Shown: in pieces, positions 1 to 6,010 of the stretch
Position numbering within the stretch: the stretch's first letter is position 1
Layout: every line of letters begins with the position of its first letter
Origin: CAZFYZ01 sp964523735
GTDB taxonomy: Bacteria > Armatimonadota > UBA5829
NCBI GenBank assembly: GCA_964523735.1
Contig: CAZFYZ010000172.1
Span: forward strand, 1-6,533
DNA: 6,533 bases
Direction of reading: 5' to 3'
Notes under the pieces: generated by a model
Databases searched by the model: none
The model's input: the letters and a program-made list of their open reading frames with translations, nothing else
Told to the model about the DNA's origin: nothing
Translations under genes and position numbers: made by a program

Positions 1-1471
1 CCTCGATGATGTCGTAGTTAGCCTCGCCGGACCTGACTCTCTCAATCACTTCGTTGGCATTGGCAAGCCCGCTTAGGACAGCAAGGTTGATCGTCGTGCC
101 ACCAACATCCACGCTGGCTTCCTTGAGGCCTTCAAGCCCGCGCACCTCGTGGAACTCGGGGCGGGTCATCCTCTTCTCGCCGGCGGTAGCCATTCTCAGG
201 ACTGCCTCGGCTACTCCGCCGCTCGCTCCAAAGATGATCCCCGCGCCGGTCTTGAACCCGAACGGCATATCCATCGAGTCCGGCGGCAGGTTAGCGAGCT
301 GCAGCCCTGCCTCGTTGATCATCGAGATCAGCTCTTGGGTCGAGAGAACCGCGTTCACATCGGGATCGCTATCGACAGCGAACTCGGGCCTCTTGGCCTC
401 GAACTTCTTTGCGGTGCAGGGCATGATCGAGACAACAAAGATGCTCTCCCGGTCGATCCCCATCTGCTCCGCCAGGTAGTTCTTCGCCAGCGAACCAAAC
501 ATCTGCTGCGGACTCTTGCAGGTCGAGAGGTGTGAGATGTAGTCGGGGTGGAACTGCTCGACATACTTCACCCACGCGGGGCAGCAGCTTGTGAACTGCG
601 GCAGTTTCTCGCCTTTCGCGACGCGCCCGAGGAACTCCGTGGCTTCCTCGACCGTGGTCAGATCAGCGGTGAATGACGTGTCGAAGATCTTGTCGAACCC
701 CATCCGCCGCAGTGCGGTGACTGTCTTGCCCATCGCGTGCTCACCGCCCGTTACTCCGTACTCACCTGCGATTGCAGCCCGAACCGCCGGAGCAACTTGG
801 ACGACAACTGTCTTGCCGGGATCGGCAATAGCCATCCAAACGTCGCGGATCTGGCTCTTGATCGTGAGGGCGCCGGTTGGGCAGACCGATGCGCACTGGC
901 CGCAGTAGACGCACTCGACCTGATCCAGGTTCTTGCCGAACGCAGGAGTGACCTTGGCGTGGCTCCCTCTACCCGTGAAGTCGAGCACCCCGATCCCCTG
1001 CACTTCCTTGCAGACTCTCACGCAGTCACCGCAGAGAATGCACTTGTTAGGGTCGCGCACGATTGACTGGTTGTGATCGTCGATGGGTTGGGGGACGCCG
1101 GGATCGCCGAACCTGACGTCTTTGACGCCCAGCTTCTGCGCCAGTTCCTGCAGCCTGCACTTGGTGTTCTTCTCGCAGGTCTGGCCGTGGTGGTTGGCCA
1201 GCAGCAGCTCGAGCGCCATCCGCCTGATCCGCATCACCGGGTCCGTATGCGTCCGAACCACCATGCCATCTTCCGGCGGGGTGGAGCACGACGGCTGAAT
1301 GCCCCGCCCCTCGACCTCGACGATGCACATCCGGCACGCGCCGTAAACGGACAGCTCTGAGTGATAGCAGAATGTCGGCAGCTCGACGCCTGACGCGCGT
1401 ATGACCTCAAGCAGGTTCTTGCAGCCATTTATCGGGGTCTTGACCCCGTCGATTGTGACGTAACCTTCCAT
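1..1471 (-). CDS. hydA: [FeFe] hydrogenase catalytic subunit HydA (group A, modular; C-terminus cut off by window edge)
   Basis: Catalyses reversible H2 formation at the H-cluster, fed by iron-sulfur clusters; expected in the cytosol with HydB and HydC. The frame reads from an ATG at 1471 to base 1 without a stop: 490 codons of an expected 580-650. Domains in order: [2Fe-2S] ferredoxin-like domain (C35, C46, C49, C62); a NuoG-like His/Cys segment (H94/H95, C99, C105) that looks one cysteine short; two [4Fe-4S] ferredoxin motifs (C144/147/150/154 and C187/190/193/197); then the H domain with motif L1 TSCCPAW (294-300) and L2 MPCTAKKFE (350-358). By comparison with Clostridium pasteurianum CpI (from memory, offset 3), proton-path residues C296, E276, E279 and S316 are present. 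The frame stops just before motif L3, which carries the last two cluster cysteines. An SD-like GAGGAG (1487-1482) lies 10 nt upstream of the start. It is the last visible gene of the rex-hydCBA run. A C-terminal [2Fe-2S] extension as in T. maritima HydA cannot be checked. Confidence 0.95.
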   Translation of the reverse strand, partial: MEGYVTIDGVKTPINGCKNLLEVIRASGVELPTFCYHSELSVYGACRMCIVEVEGRGIQPSCSTPPEDGMVVRTHTDPVMRIRRMALELLLANHHGQTCEKNTKCRLQELAQKLGVKDVRFGDPGVPQPIDDHNQSIVRDPNKCILCGDCVRVCKEVQGIGVLDFTGRGSHAKVTPAFGKNLDQVECVYCGQCASVCPTGALTIKSQIRDVWMAIADPGKTVVVQVAPAVRAAIAGEYGVTGGEHAMGKTVTALRRMGFDKIFDTSFTADLTTVEEATEFLGRVAKGEKLPQFTSCCPAWVKYVEQFHPDYISHLSTCKSPQQMFGSLAKNYLAEQMGIDRESIFVVSIMPCTAKKFEAKRPEFAVDSDPDVNAVLSTQELISMINEAGLQLANLPPDSMDMPFGFKTGAGIIFGASGGVAEAVLRMATAGEKRMTRPEFHEVRGLEGLKEASVDVGGTTINLAVLSGLANANEVIERVRSGEANYDIIE

Positions 1472-1488
1472 CAGAACTAAACTCCTCA

Positions 1489-1503
1489 CTCTCTTGTAGA
1501 GAG
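1489..1503 (-). other. Small stem-loop just upstream of the hydA ribosome binding site
   Basis: On the minus strand CTCTC (1503-1499) can pair with GAGAG (1493-1489) around the loop TACAA. This is a short 5-bp perfect stem ending directly next to the SD-like GAGGAG at 1487-1482. It could modulate ribosome access to hydA or protect a processed 5' end, but it is short enough to be chance. No function is shown. Confidence 0.35.
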
Positions 1504-1512
1504 CATCGTCTA

Positions 1513-1626
1513 TCCTCCGCCTTGGGAGGAGGAACCACTCGTCCCCCCTCGCTTTACGAGGGGGCTAGGGGGAGGTCGGCACCCGCGTCTCGAACCCCTC
1601 CCCGGCCCTCCCCTGAAGCGGGAGGG
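1513..1626. repeat. Cluster of three GC-rich inverted repeats in the hydB-hydA intergenic region
   Basis: The 165 nt between the hydB stop and the hydA start hold three stem-loops. One pairs TCCTCC 1513-1518 with GGAGGA 1525-1530. The second pairs CCCCCTCG 1544-1551 with CGAGGGGG 1557-1564 (8 bp, loop CTTTA). The third pairs CCCTCCC 1606-1612 with GGGAGGG 1620-1626 (7 bp). The text is built from repeated CCCTCC/GGGAGG units. None has a T-tract on the minus strand, so none looks like an efficient intrinsic terminator. This style of C/G-rich palindrome resembles dispersed REP-like intergenic repeats in many environmental bacteria. It could also protect the upstream mRNA or lower hydA expression relative to hydCB. 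The hairpins are seen; the repeat-family identity and any function are inferred. Confidence 0.6.
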
Positions 1627-1636
1627 AGTAGCGGTG

Positions 1637-3529
1637 TTAGGCCTGTGTGATAGCCTCGAACTTGCACGCGTCGGCGCAGGCGCCGCACTTGATACACAGC
1701 TTGGCGTCGATGGTATACGGGCTCTTAGGTTCTCCCGAGATCGCGTTGACCGGGCACTTGCGGGCACAGAGGCCGCAGCCCTTGCACTTCTCCTCGATCA
1801 CGATGTAGGTCTTGAACGCCTCGCATTCACCCGCGGGGCAGACACCATCGACGATATGCGCCATATACTCATCTCTGAAGTGCTTCAGCGTCGAGAGCAC
1901 CGGATTGGGAGCCGTTTTGCCAAGCCCGCAGAGCGAGCCGTCGCGCACGGTCACTGCCAGTTCCTCGAGCAGATCGATGTCTTCCACCTTGCCCCGGCCG
2001 CTAACGATGCGCTCCAGGATCTCCAGCATCCTCTTGGTGCCCTCACGGCACAGGACGCACTTCCCACAGGATTCCTTTTGCGTGAAGTTCATGAAGAACC
2101 GGGCGATCTCCACCATACATGTCGAGTCGTCCATCACGACCAGGCCGCCGCTTCCGACCATCGCTCCGACTGACTTCAGCGAATCGTAGTCGAGCGGCAG
2201 GTCGATATGCTCGTTCGTGAGGCATGCGCCCGAAGGTCCGCCGATCTGCACAGCCTTGAACGGCCTGCCGGTGCGGATGCCGCCGCCTGTCCTGAACACA
2301 ACATCGCCGAGAGTGGTCCCCATCGGAACTTCGATCAGACCGGTATTAACGACCGCGCCGGTAAGAGCGAAGACCTTTGTCCCCGGCGATTTCTCAACTC
2401 CGAACCCGCGGAACCATTCCGCGCCGTTCAGCACGATCTTTGGCACATTAGCATAGGTCTCAACGTTGTTGACGACCGTGGGCTTCTCCCAGAGTCCGGA
2501 ATGCGCGGGGAACGGTGGCTTGGGCCGAGGCATTCCTCGCTTGCCTTCGATCGAAGCGATCAGCGCCGTCTCTTCTCCACACACGAACGCGCCAGCACCC
2601 TCTTTGATGTGGATGCTGAATGAGAACGCGCTTCCCAGAATCCGATCGCCGAGCAGGTTAGCCTCTTCGGCCTGTGCGATTGCCTTTGTAAGGCGCTGGA
2701 TCGCCAGCGGATACTCGGCGCGAACGTATATGTAGCCCTCGTCCGAGCCAATCGCGTAGCCGGCGATGATCATCCCCTCGATCAGCGCGTGGGGGTTGCC
2801 CTCCATAATGCTTTCGTCCATGAACGCGCCTGGGTCGCCTTCATCAGCATTGCAGACGACGTACTTCTTAGGGCTCTGGACTACCTGCGTGAATGCCCAT
2901 TTGCGTCCCGTGGGGAATCCGCCGCCGCCGCGTCCTCTCAGGCCGGATTCGGTGACTTCGCCAACGACAGCTTCTGGCGTCATCCCGAAAAGCGCTTCGG
3001 CAAGTGCGCGGTAGCCATCTTTCGCGATGTAGTCGCGAATGTCGCCCGGCTCGATCACGCCGCAGTCGGCCAGAACGACGTTCACCTGATCCCTATAGAA
3101 AGGCAGTTCGTCGCGCTTGGCGAATGTCTTGCCGTCGGCGTCCTTGAAGAGAAGTCTCTGGACGGGTTTGCCGCCGATGACAGTCTCCTTGACGATGTCA
3201 GCGGCGTCTTCAGGCCGCACGCCTACGAAGAAGTAGTCCGCCGGCAGTATGCGCACAACAGGCCCAACCTGGCAGAACCCGGGGCAGCCGCTGTAGCCGA
3301 GGTTGATGGCCTTCTCGTCATCTTCGGACATGATGTCGGCTCTGACAGGAATCCCGGCCTCATCGAGCGCCTTCCGGAGGGCTTCCAACACGGCCGGGGC
3401 GCCGCTCGCCATACACCCCGTCCCACCGCAGACCAGCACACGGGTGGCGCAGGTCGAGATGGCGGACAGAGCTTTTTGCTTGAGTTCGTCCAGTTCCTGT
3501 GGTGAATTCAGCTTGGTGAGGTTTGTCAT
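1637..3529 (-). CDS. hydB: NuoF-like flavin subunit HydB of the NAD(H)-dependent [FeFe] hydrogenase
   Basis: Flavoprotein subunit that exchanges electrons between NAD(H) and the iron-sulfur chain; 630 aa, close to T. maritima HydB (about 626 aa from memory). Domains in order: N-terminal thioredoxin-like [2Fe-2S] domain (C34, C39, C82, C86); NuoF FMN/NADH core with GRGGGGFPTG at 199-208 and the NADH-side segment around GAGAFVCGEE (311-320); an SLBB-like region (about 380-440); the N3-type [4Fe-4S] site CGKCVLC (C488, C491, C494) plus C534; a CPAGEC motif (C564, C569); and a C-terminal 2x[4Fe-4S] ferredoxin domain (C582/585/588/592 and C612/615/618/622). The fused N-terminal domain corresponds to HndB where that is a separate gene. 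The ferredoxin tail is typical of HydB/HndC rather than respiratory NuoF. The ATG overlaps the hydC stop (ATGA), with GGAGG (3541-3537) 7 nt upstream, so translational coupling is likely. The same domain set also occurs in non-bifurcating NADP-reducing hydrogenases, so bifurcation is inferred. Confidence 0.95.
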   Translation of the reverse strand: MTNLTKLNSPQELDELKQKALSAISTCATRVLVCGGTGCMASGAPAVLEALRKALDEAGIPVRADIMSEDDEKAINLGYSGCPGFCQVGPVVRILPADYFFVGVRPEDAADIVKETVIGGKPVQRLLFKDADGKTFAKRDELPFYRDQVNVVLADCGVIEPGDIRDYIAKDGYRALAEALFGMTPEAVVGEVTESGLRGRGGGGFPTGRKWAFTQVVQSPKKYVVCNADEGDPGAFMDESIMEGNPHALIEGMIIAGYAIGSDEGYIYVRAEYPLAIQRLTKAIAQAEEANLLGDRILGSAFSFSIHIKEGAGAFVCGEETALIASIEGKRGMPRPKPPFPAHSGLWEKPTVVNNVETYANVPKIVLNGAEWFRGFGVEKSPGTKVFALTGAVVNTGLIEVPMGTTLGDVVFRTGGGIRTGRPFKAVQIGGPSGACLTNEHIDLPLDYDSLKSVGAMVGSGGLVVMDDSTCMVEIARFFMNFTQKESCGKCVLCREGTKRMLEILERIVSGRGKVEDIDLLEELAVTVRDGSLCGLGKTAPNPVLSTLKHFRDEYMAHIVDGVCPAGECEAFKTYIVIEEKCKGCGLCARKCPVNAISGEPKSPYTIDAKLCIKCGACADACKFEAITQA

Positions 3530-4053
3530 CTTGCAGCCTCCGCACTCTCGGCCTCGTCGATCTCGTCGATCACCTTGACTATCGCTTCAGGGGTCACCTG
3601 GCCGTAGACCTTGCCATCGACAACGACTGCGGGAGCCAGTGCGCAGGCGCCGATGCAACTCACAACCTCGAACGTAAAGCGGTGATCGTCCGTGGTCTTC
3701 TTGCCGTCCTTGAGTCCAAGCCTATCGCCTATGGCGGAGATGATGCCCGCGTTCTTGCGCACGTGGCACGCAGTCCCGTCGCAGCACTTGATGATATACT
3801 TGCCCTTGGGCTCCAGCGAGAACTGCGCGTAGAATGTCGCCACGCCATAGACAGTCGCGGGTGGCAGGTCCAGGGCCGTGGCGACGAATGTGAGTATCTC
3901 CTCGGGCAGATAACGGTACTCTTCCTGAACCTTCTGCAGAATCGGGATCAGCGCGCTCTCCGTCGCACCGCGCTCCTCGATTATCTGCTGAATGCGCTCG
4001 AACTTGCGCGTGGCCTTTGACGCGGCCTGTGGAGCTATTACTGCACTAGTCAA
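3526..4053 (-). CDS. hydC: NuoE-like [2Fe-2S] subunit HydC
   Basis: Small thioredoxin-fold [2Fe-2S] subunit that docks on HydB, equivalent to NuoE of complex I and HndA of NADP-reducing hydrogenases. With the start chosen here it is 175 aa, similar to HydC/NuoE proteins (about 160-180). An N-terminal helical region (to about residue 80) contains YRYLP and the family-typical GVATFYAQF. The cluster ligands follow in CDGTAC (C91, C96) and SCIGAC (C133, C137). The frame also allows a TTG at 4068. I prefer the TTG at 4053 because a perfect GGAGGT (4066-4061) sits 7 nt upstream of it, while the 4068 TTG would overlap that site. With this start the gene overlaps the rex stop by 8 nt and the hydB start by 4 nt, indicating one tightly coupled operon. 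Confidence 0.95.
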   Translation of the reverse strand: MTSAVIAPQAASKATRKFERIQQIIEERGATESALIPILQKVQEEYRYLPEEILTFVATALDLPPATVYGVATFYAQFSLEPKGKYIIKCCDGTACHVRKNAGIISAIGDRLGLKDGKKTTDDHRFTFEVVSCIGACALAPAVVVDGKVYGQVTPEAIVKVIDEIDEAESAEAAR

Positions 4054-4652
4054 CTGAACTACCTCCAAGTGCTTGCTTACTCATTGCGTGCGATAAAGCT
4101 ATGAGCCCCCACGCCAGGGACTGGTTCTCAACAACTACACCCTCTGGCACAGAGAGTTTCAGGGGGGCGAAGTTCCAGATCGCCCGGATGCCGGCGCTGA
4201 TCATCAGGCCTGCTACTTCCTGTGCGAACGGCGCGGGAACGGCGATGACCCCGGCGCTGATGTCCTCGGTNNNNNNNNNNNNNNNNNNNNNNNNNNNNNN
4301 NNNNNNNNNNNNNNNCCAGTCTGAAGCCTGCTCTTGACCAGATGCCACTCGCGGCCAGTGCCCTGCCCAAGTTCCCGATTCCGACCACGCAAGCCCTCTT
4401 AGGTCTGTCGAGATCAAAGATCCTGCGCATGATCGATGCAAGCTGCTGGACCTCGTATCCGACCTTCGGCTTCCCCTCGGTCCCAAGCTTGAACAGGTCT
4501 TGCCGAACATTCTCAGGGGTCACGCCTGTGGCCTCGCCGATCTCGGCGCTTGTGACGTGCTGCCGGTTCTCCGACTGCAACTGGTCCAGCAAGTCCAGAT
4601 ACAGCTCCATCCGGAGGACAGACGCTCTCGAGATCCTCTTGTCTACAGCCAT
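4046..4652 (-). CDS. rex: Redox-sensing transcriptional repressor Rex (interrupted by an assembly gap)
   Basis: Rex binds DNA when NAD+ is bound and releases it when NADH accumulates, controlling fermentation and hydrogenase genes. The N-terminal part (4652-4316, 112 whole codons) carries a winged-helix DNA-binding domain with GVTPENVRQDL, then the Rossmann start VGIGNLGRAL (GxGxxG). The C-terminal part (4270-4046) begins TEDISAGVIAVPA and contains NFAPLKL and GVVVEN, typical of the Rex NAD-binding domain and its swapped C-terminal helix. The parts lie in different frames across the 45-N run (4271-4315). Rex proteins normally have about 30 residues between these points, so the break is very probably a wrong gap length, not a real frameshift. 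I chose ATG at 4652 because GAGG (4662-4659) lies 6 nt upstream; the in-frame TTG at 4664 lacks a well-placed site. Expected full length is about 215 aa. It is the first gene of the operon, so autoregulation is likely. Confidence 0.93.
4061..4066 (-). promoter_or_regulatory. Shine-Dalgarno GGAGGT that decides the hydC start
   Basis: GGAGGT on the minus strand lies inside the last codons of rex, where it encodes Gly-Gly, and 7 nt upstream of TTG at 4053. This supports a TTG start for hydC and means ribosomes finishing rex can feed hydC directly. Confidence 0.75.
4271..4315. other. Assembly gap (45 N) inside rex
   Basis: Forty-five undetermined bases. The codon phases on either side require a true insert whose length leaves remainder 2 when divided by 3, so 45 cannot be right if rex is intact. 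Comparison with the usual Rex fold suggests roughly 30-33 missing residues, about 90-100 nt. The visible codon before the gap starts with G, fitting the valine that commonly follows this strand. Confidence 0.9.
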
Positions 4653-4670
4653 CCGAAACCTCAATGGGGT

Positions 4671-4690
4671 ATCGTTAACTCCGTAACGAT
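4671..4690. promoter_or_regulatory. Putative Rex operator overlapping the rex transcription start
   Basis: A perfect 7-bp inverted repeat, ATCGTTA (4671-4677) and TAACGAT (4684-4690), with a 6-nt spacer. Its inner 18 bp (4672-4689), TCGTTAA-N4-GTAACGA, resembles the Rex consensus TTGTTAA-N4-TTAACAA with one mismatch in the left arm and two in the right. It starts 4 nt downstream of the -10 box, so a bound dimer would block initiation. It lies directly ahead of the rex gene itself, as expected for autoregulation. Confidence 0.7.
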
Positions 4691-4694
4691 TAGT

Positions 4695-4723
4695 ATTCTA
4701 CCTCGCCGAAGCCTGCATGTCAA
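4695..4723 (-). promoter_or_regulatory. Sigma-70-type promoter of the rex-hydCBA operon
   Basis: On the minus strand a perfect -35 box TTGACA (4723-4718) is followed after exactly 17 nt by TAGAAT (4700-4695), one mismatch from TATAAT. Expected transcription start is near 4688, giving a short leader of about 35 nt to the rex ATG at 4652. It is the only strong promoter-like sequence I see between the upstream terminator and rex. Confidence 0.75.
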
Positions 4724-4740
4724 CACTTTCTTGCGGCAAA

Positions 4741-4758
4741 TTGAGAATTATTTAACGA
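4741..4758. promoter_or_regulatory. Second putative Rex operator upstream of the -35 box
   Basis: TTGAGAA-TTAT-TTAACGA is an 18-bp imperfect palindrome. It matches the general Rex pattern TTGT(G/T)AA-N4-TT(C/A)ACAA with one mismatch in each arm. It lies about 18 bp upstream of the -35 box, and its centre is 69 bp from the centre of the 4671-4690 site. Both sites share the 10-bp direct repeat TAACGATTAG (4753-4762 and 4684-4693). Two operators flanking a promoter could act together; the binding itself is inferred. Confidence 0.6.
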
Positions 4759-4771
4759 TTAGCGGGGCAGC

Positions 4772-4804
4772 AAAAGAGCCCGGGCGGGAAACCCGCTCGG
4801 GCTC
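4772..4804 (-). terminator. Rho-independent terminator of the GH172 transcription unit
   Basis: On the minus strand GAGCCCGAGCGGG (4804-4792) and CCCGCCCGGGCTC (4788-4776) form a 13-position stem with a single A-C mismatch around the loop TTT, followed directly by TTTT (4775-4772). It lies about 85 nt beyond the stop codon of the GH172 gene and just before the rex control region, so it separates the two transcription units. Read on the plus strand the hairpin is followed by a poorer T-tract. A small extra hairpin, GGCGT/ACGCC at 4838-4852, lies between the stop codon and this terminator. Confidence 0.85.
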
Positions 4805-4888
4805 GGCTCTCATTTCGGGCCGTTCTTAGCTTCAGCCGGCGTTTCTGACGCCATTCCAGGGGCGTCGGAGACCCCGGCTACAACTGTA

Positions 4889-5998
4889 TTATCGCCCCGC
4901 GTCCTGCTCCAGTTCATCCCTGCTGGGGAGGGTAGGGAACGGAGCCGTCGGCAGAGTCTGGTACCAATAAGCAACCGTCATGATGTCGTCCTGTCGCGGC
5001 CTATACCGTCCGTCTGTATACCACCCCAGGTCCTGCAGCGTGACCTTGAGATCTGTCTCGAACCTGATCGGGTCAGGCACGTGCCAGCGATACATCCCGA
5101 ACCGCGTCATCGCCGAGTAGATCCCGTCCGGCCGAATAACCTGCGAGAGCCCCGCGTAAGGCGTCGTGAACTCAACATACCCCGGCCGAGCGTCCGTGCT
5201 GACCCATCTGTTGCCGGGGTTGAAGTCATAGGACCCGCAGAAGTAGTCCTCGGTGCCGGTGCCACAGATCGTGGGCCACTCGTCGCCATCCACGAAGAAC
5301 TTGATCTCGCCCTCGCCCCACCATCCGCTGCTGGTGATGTTCATGGCGGCATAGGTGCCGACGTAGTGTCCCCGGCCCTTTGCTCCGTCCAGGATCACGT
5401 GGTCCTCACCGAACGGCACCGGTACAGACTGCCGGTACTGAGCGTGGAAGTAGGCCGCATCCTCCGGCACATCCGTCAGCGTATAGTCGATCTGGTAGTA
5501 GAGGGTCATGTCCTGGGGACCGATGTTCGTCATCGTGATCTTGCACGACTTCCTGAAAGGCATCTCCCAGTAGCAGTTCAGCCCGCTCCCAGGATTGACG
5601 CATACGCACATGGAGGTCAGTTGACTGAACTTGTTCCACGCGCAAGCGAAAAAGTCGCCAACCGGGACCTCTACCGAAGGCTGCTCCTGATCGTCCCAGT
5701 AGAACCTTATGATACTGTGCCGCCACAGCCCCGTAGGGGTCATCCAGATATGCTGAATCGCGCCTGGCTCTTTGATATCCGCCAGCACCCGGCACTCGCC
5801 CGGTGCGATCCGGATCGACGGAGATACCTTCCATCCTCGGCCCAGGTTCTGAGCGCACCTCGCACCAGTGCCTTCGGTTGCCATTCCGCCCTTGTTCTTC
5901 TCTCCGGCGAAATTCTCCGGGCTGATCGATCGCGACCTCGCGGACGAGAGACGCGCGAGGTTTCCCATATTCATGCCTAGTCCGTTGAACTCTGTCAT
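4889..5998 (-). CDS. GH172-family (DUF2961) glycoside hydrolase, probably cytosolic
   Basis: A 369-residue protein with clear DUF2961 signatures, the family now called GH172. Characterised members act on fructofuranose-type (difructose dianhydride) or D-arabinofuranose substrates. In numbering that counts one extra upstream TTG codon, visible motifs are VPVGDFFA (112-119), NCYWEMPFRKS (142-152), WWGEGEIKFFVDGD (227-240) and CGTGTEDYF (246-254). E230 and E251 are 21 residues apart, the same spacing as the catalytic glutamates E270/E291 that I recall for Bifidobacterium dentium alpha-FFase1; I propose them as the catalytic pair. No signal peptide or membrane segment is visible, so an intracellular role on imported oligosaccharides is likely. 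I chose ATG at 5998 because AAGGAG (6009-6004) lies 5 nt upstream; the TTG at 6001 is too close. It forms a two-gene unit with the upstream partial gene. The exact substrate cannot be told from sequence. Confidence 0.9.
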   Translation of the reverse strand: MTEFNGLGMNMGNLARLSSARSRSISPENFAGEKNKGGMATEGTGARCAQNLGRGWKVSPSIRIAPGECRVLADIKEPGAIQHIWMTPTGLWRHSIIRFYWDDQEQPSVEVPVGDFFACAWNKFSQLTSMCVCVNPGSGLNCYWEMPFRKSCKITMTNIGPQDMTLYYQIDYTLTDVPEDAAYFHAQYRQSVPVPFGEDHVILDGAKGRGHYVGTYAAMNITSSGWWGEGEIKFFVDGDEWPTICGTGTEDYFCGSYDFNPGNRWVSTDARPGYVEFTTPYAGLSQVIRPDGIYSAMTRFGMYRWHVPDPIRFETDLKVTLQDLGWYTDGRYRPRQDDIMTVAYWYQTLPTAPFPTLPSRDELEQDAGR

Positions 5999-6003
5999 CA
6001 AGT

Positions 6004-6010
6004 CTCCTTA
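6004..6010 (-). promoter_or_regulatory. Ribosome binding site of the GH172 gene overlapping the upstream stop codon
   Basis: TAAGGAG contains both the TAA stop of the upstream gene (6010-6008) and the SD AAGGAG (6009-6004) for the ATG at 5998. This fixes the GH172 start and implies translational coupling of the two genes. Confidence 0.75.

Noticed and set aside
1606..1626. Intrinsic terminator after hydB
   Set aside because: The stem is good but no T-tract follows on the minus strand, and hydA downstream has no clear promoter of its own, so read-through is more likely.
1513..1626. CRISPR array or insertion sequence in the hydB-hydA gap
   Set aside because: The short C/G-rich units are not regularly spaced repeats with unique spacers, and there is no transposase frame.
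1637..2173. Plus-strand frame of 179 codons starting at 1634, opposite the end of hydB
   Set aside because: Overlaps the conserved HydB cluster domains on the other strand and has no ribosome binding site or recognisable motif.
2789..3505. Long open frame on the plus strand (238 codons)
   Set aside because: It lies fully antisense to hydB, whose motifs are unmistakable; its translation is low-complexity Ala/Arg/Val-rich and matches nothing I recognise.
4046..4510. A separate small gene starting at 4510 containing the end of Rex
   Set aside because: Its first part is out-of-frame Rex sequence; only the part after the N run is real and belongs to rex.
4665..4888. Riboswitch or small RNA between the GH172 gene and rex
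   Set aside because: The region is accounted for by a terminator, a promoter and two palindromes; the predicted leader is only about 35 nt, too short for a known riboswitch.
5081..5980. Long open frame on the plus strand (299 codons)
   Set aside because: Antisense shadow of the GH172 gene; Arg/Pro/Val-rich composition typical of a reverse-strand frame in high-G+C DNA.
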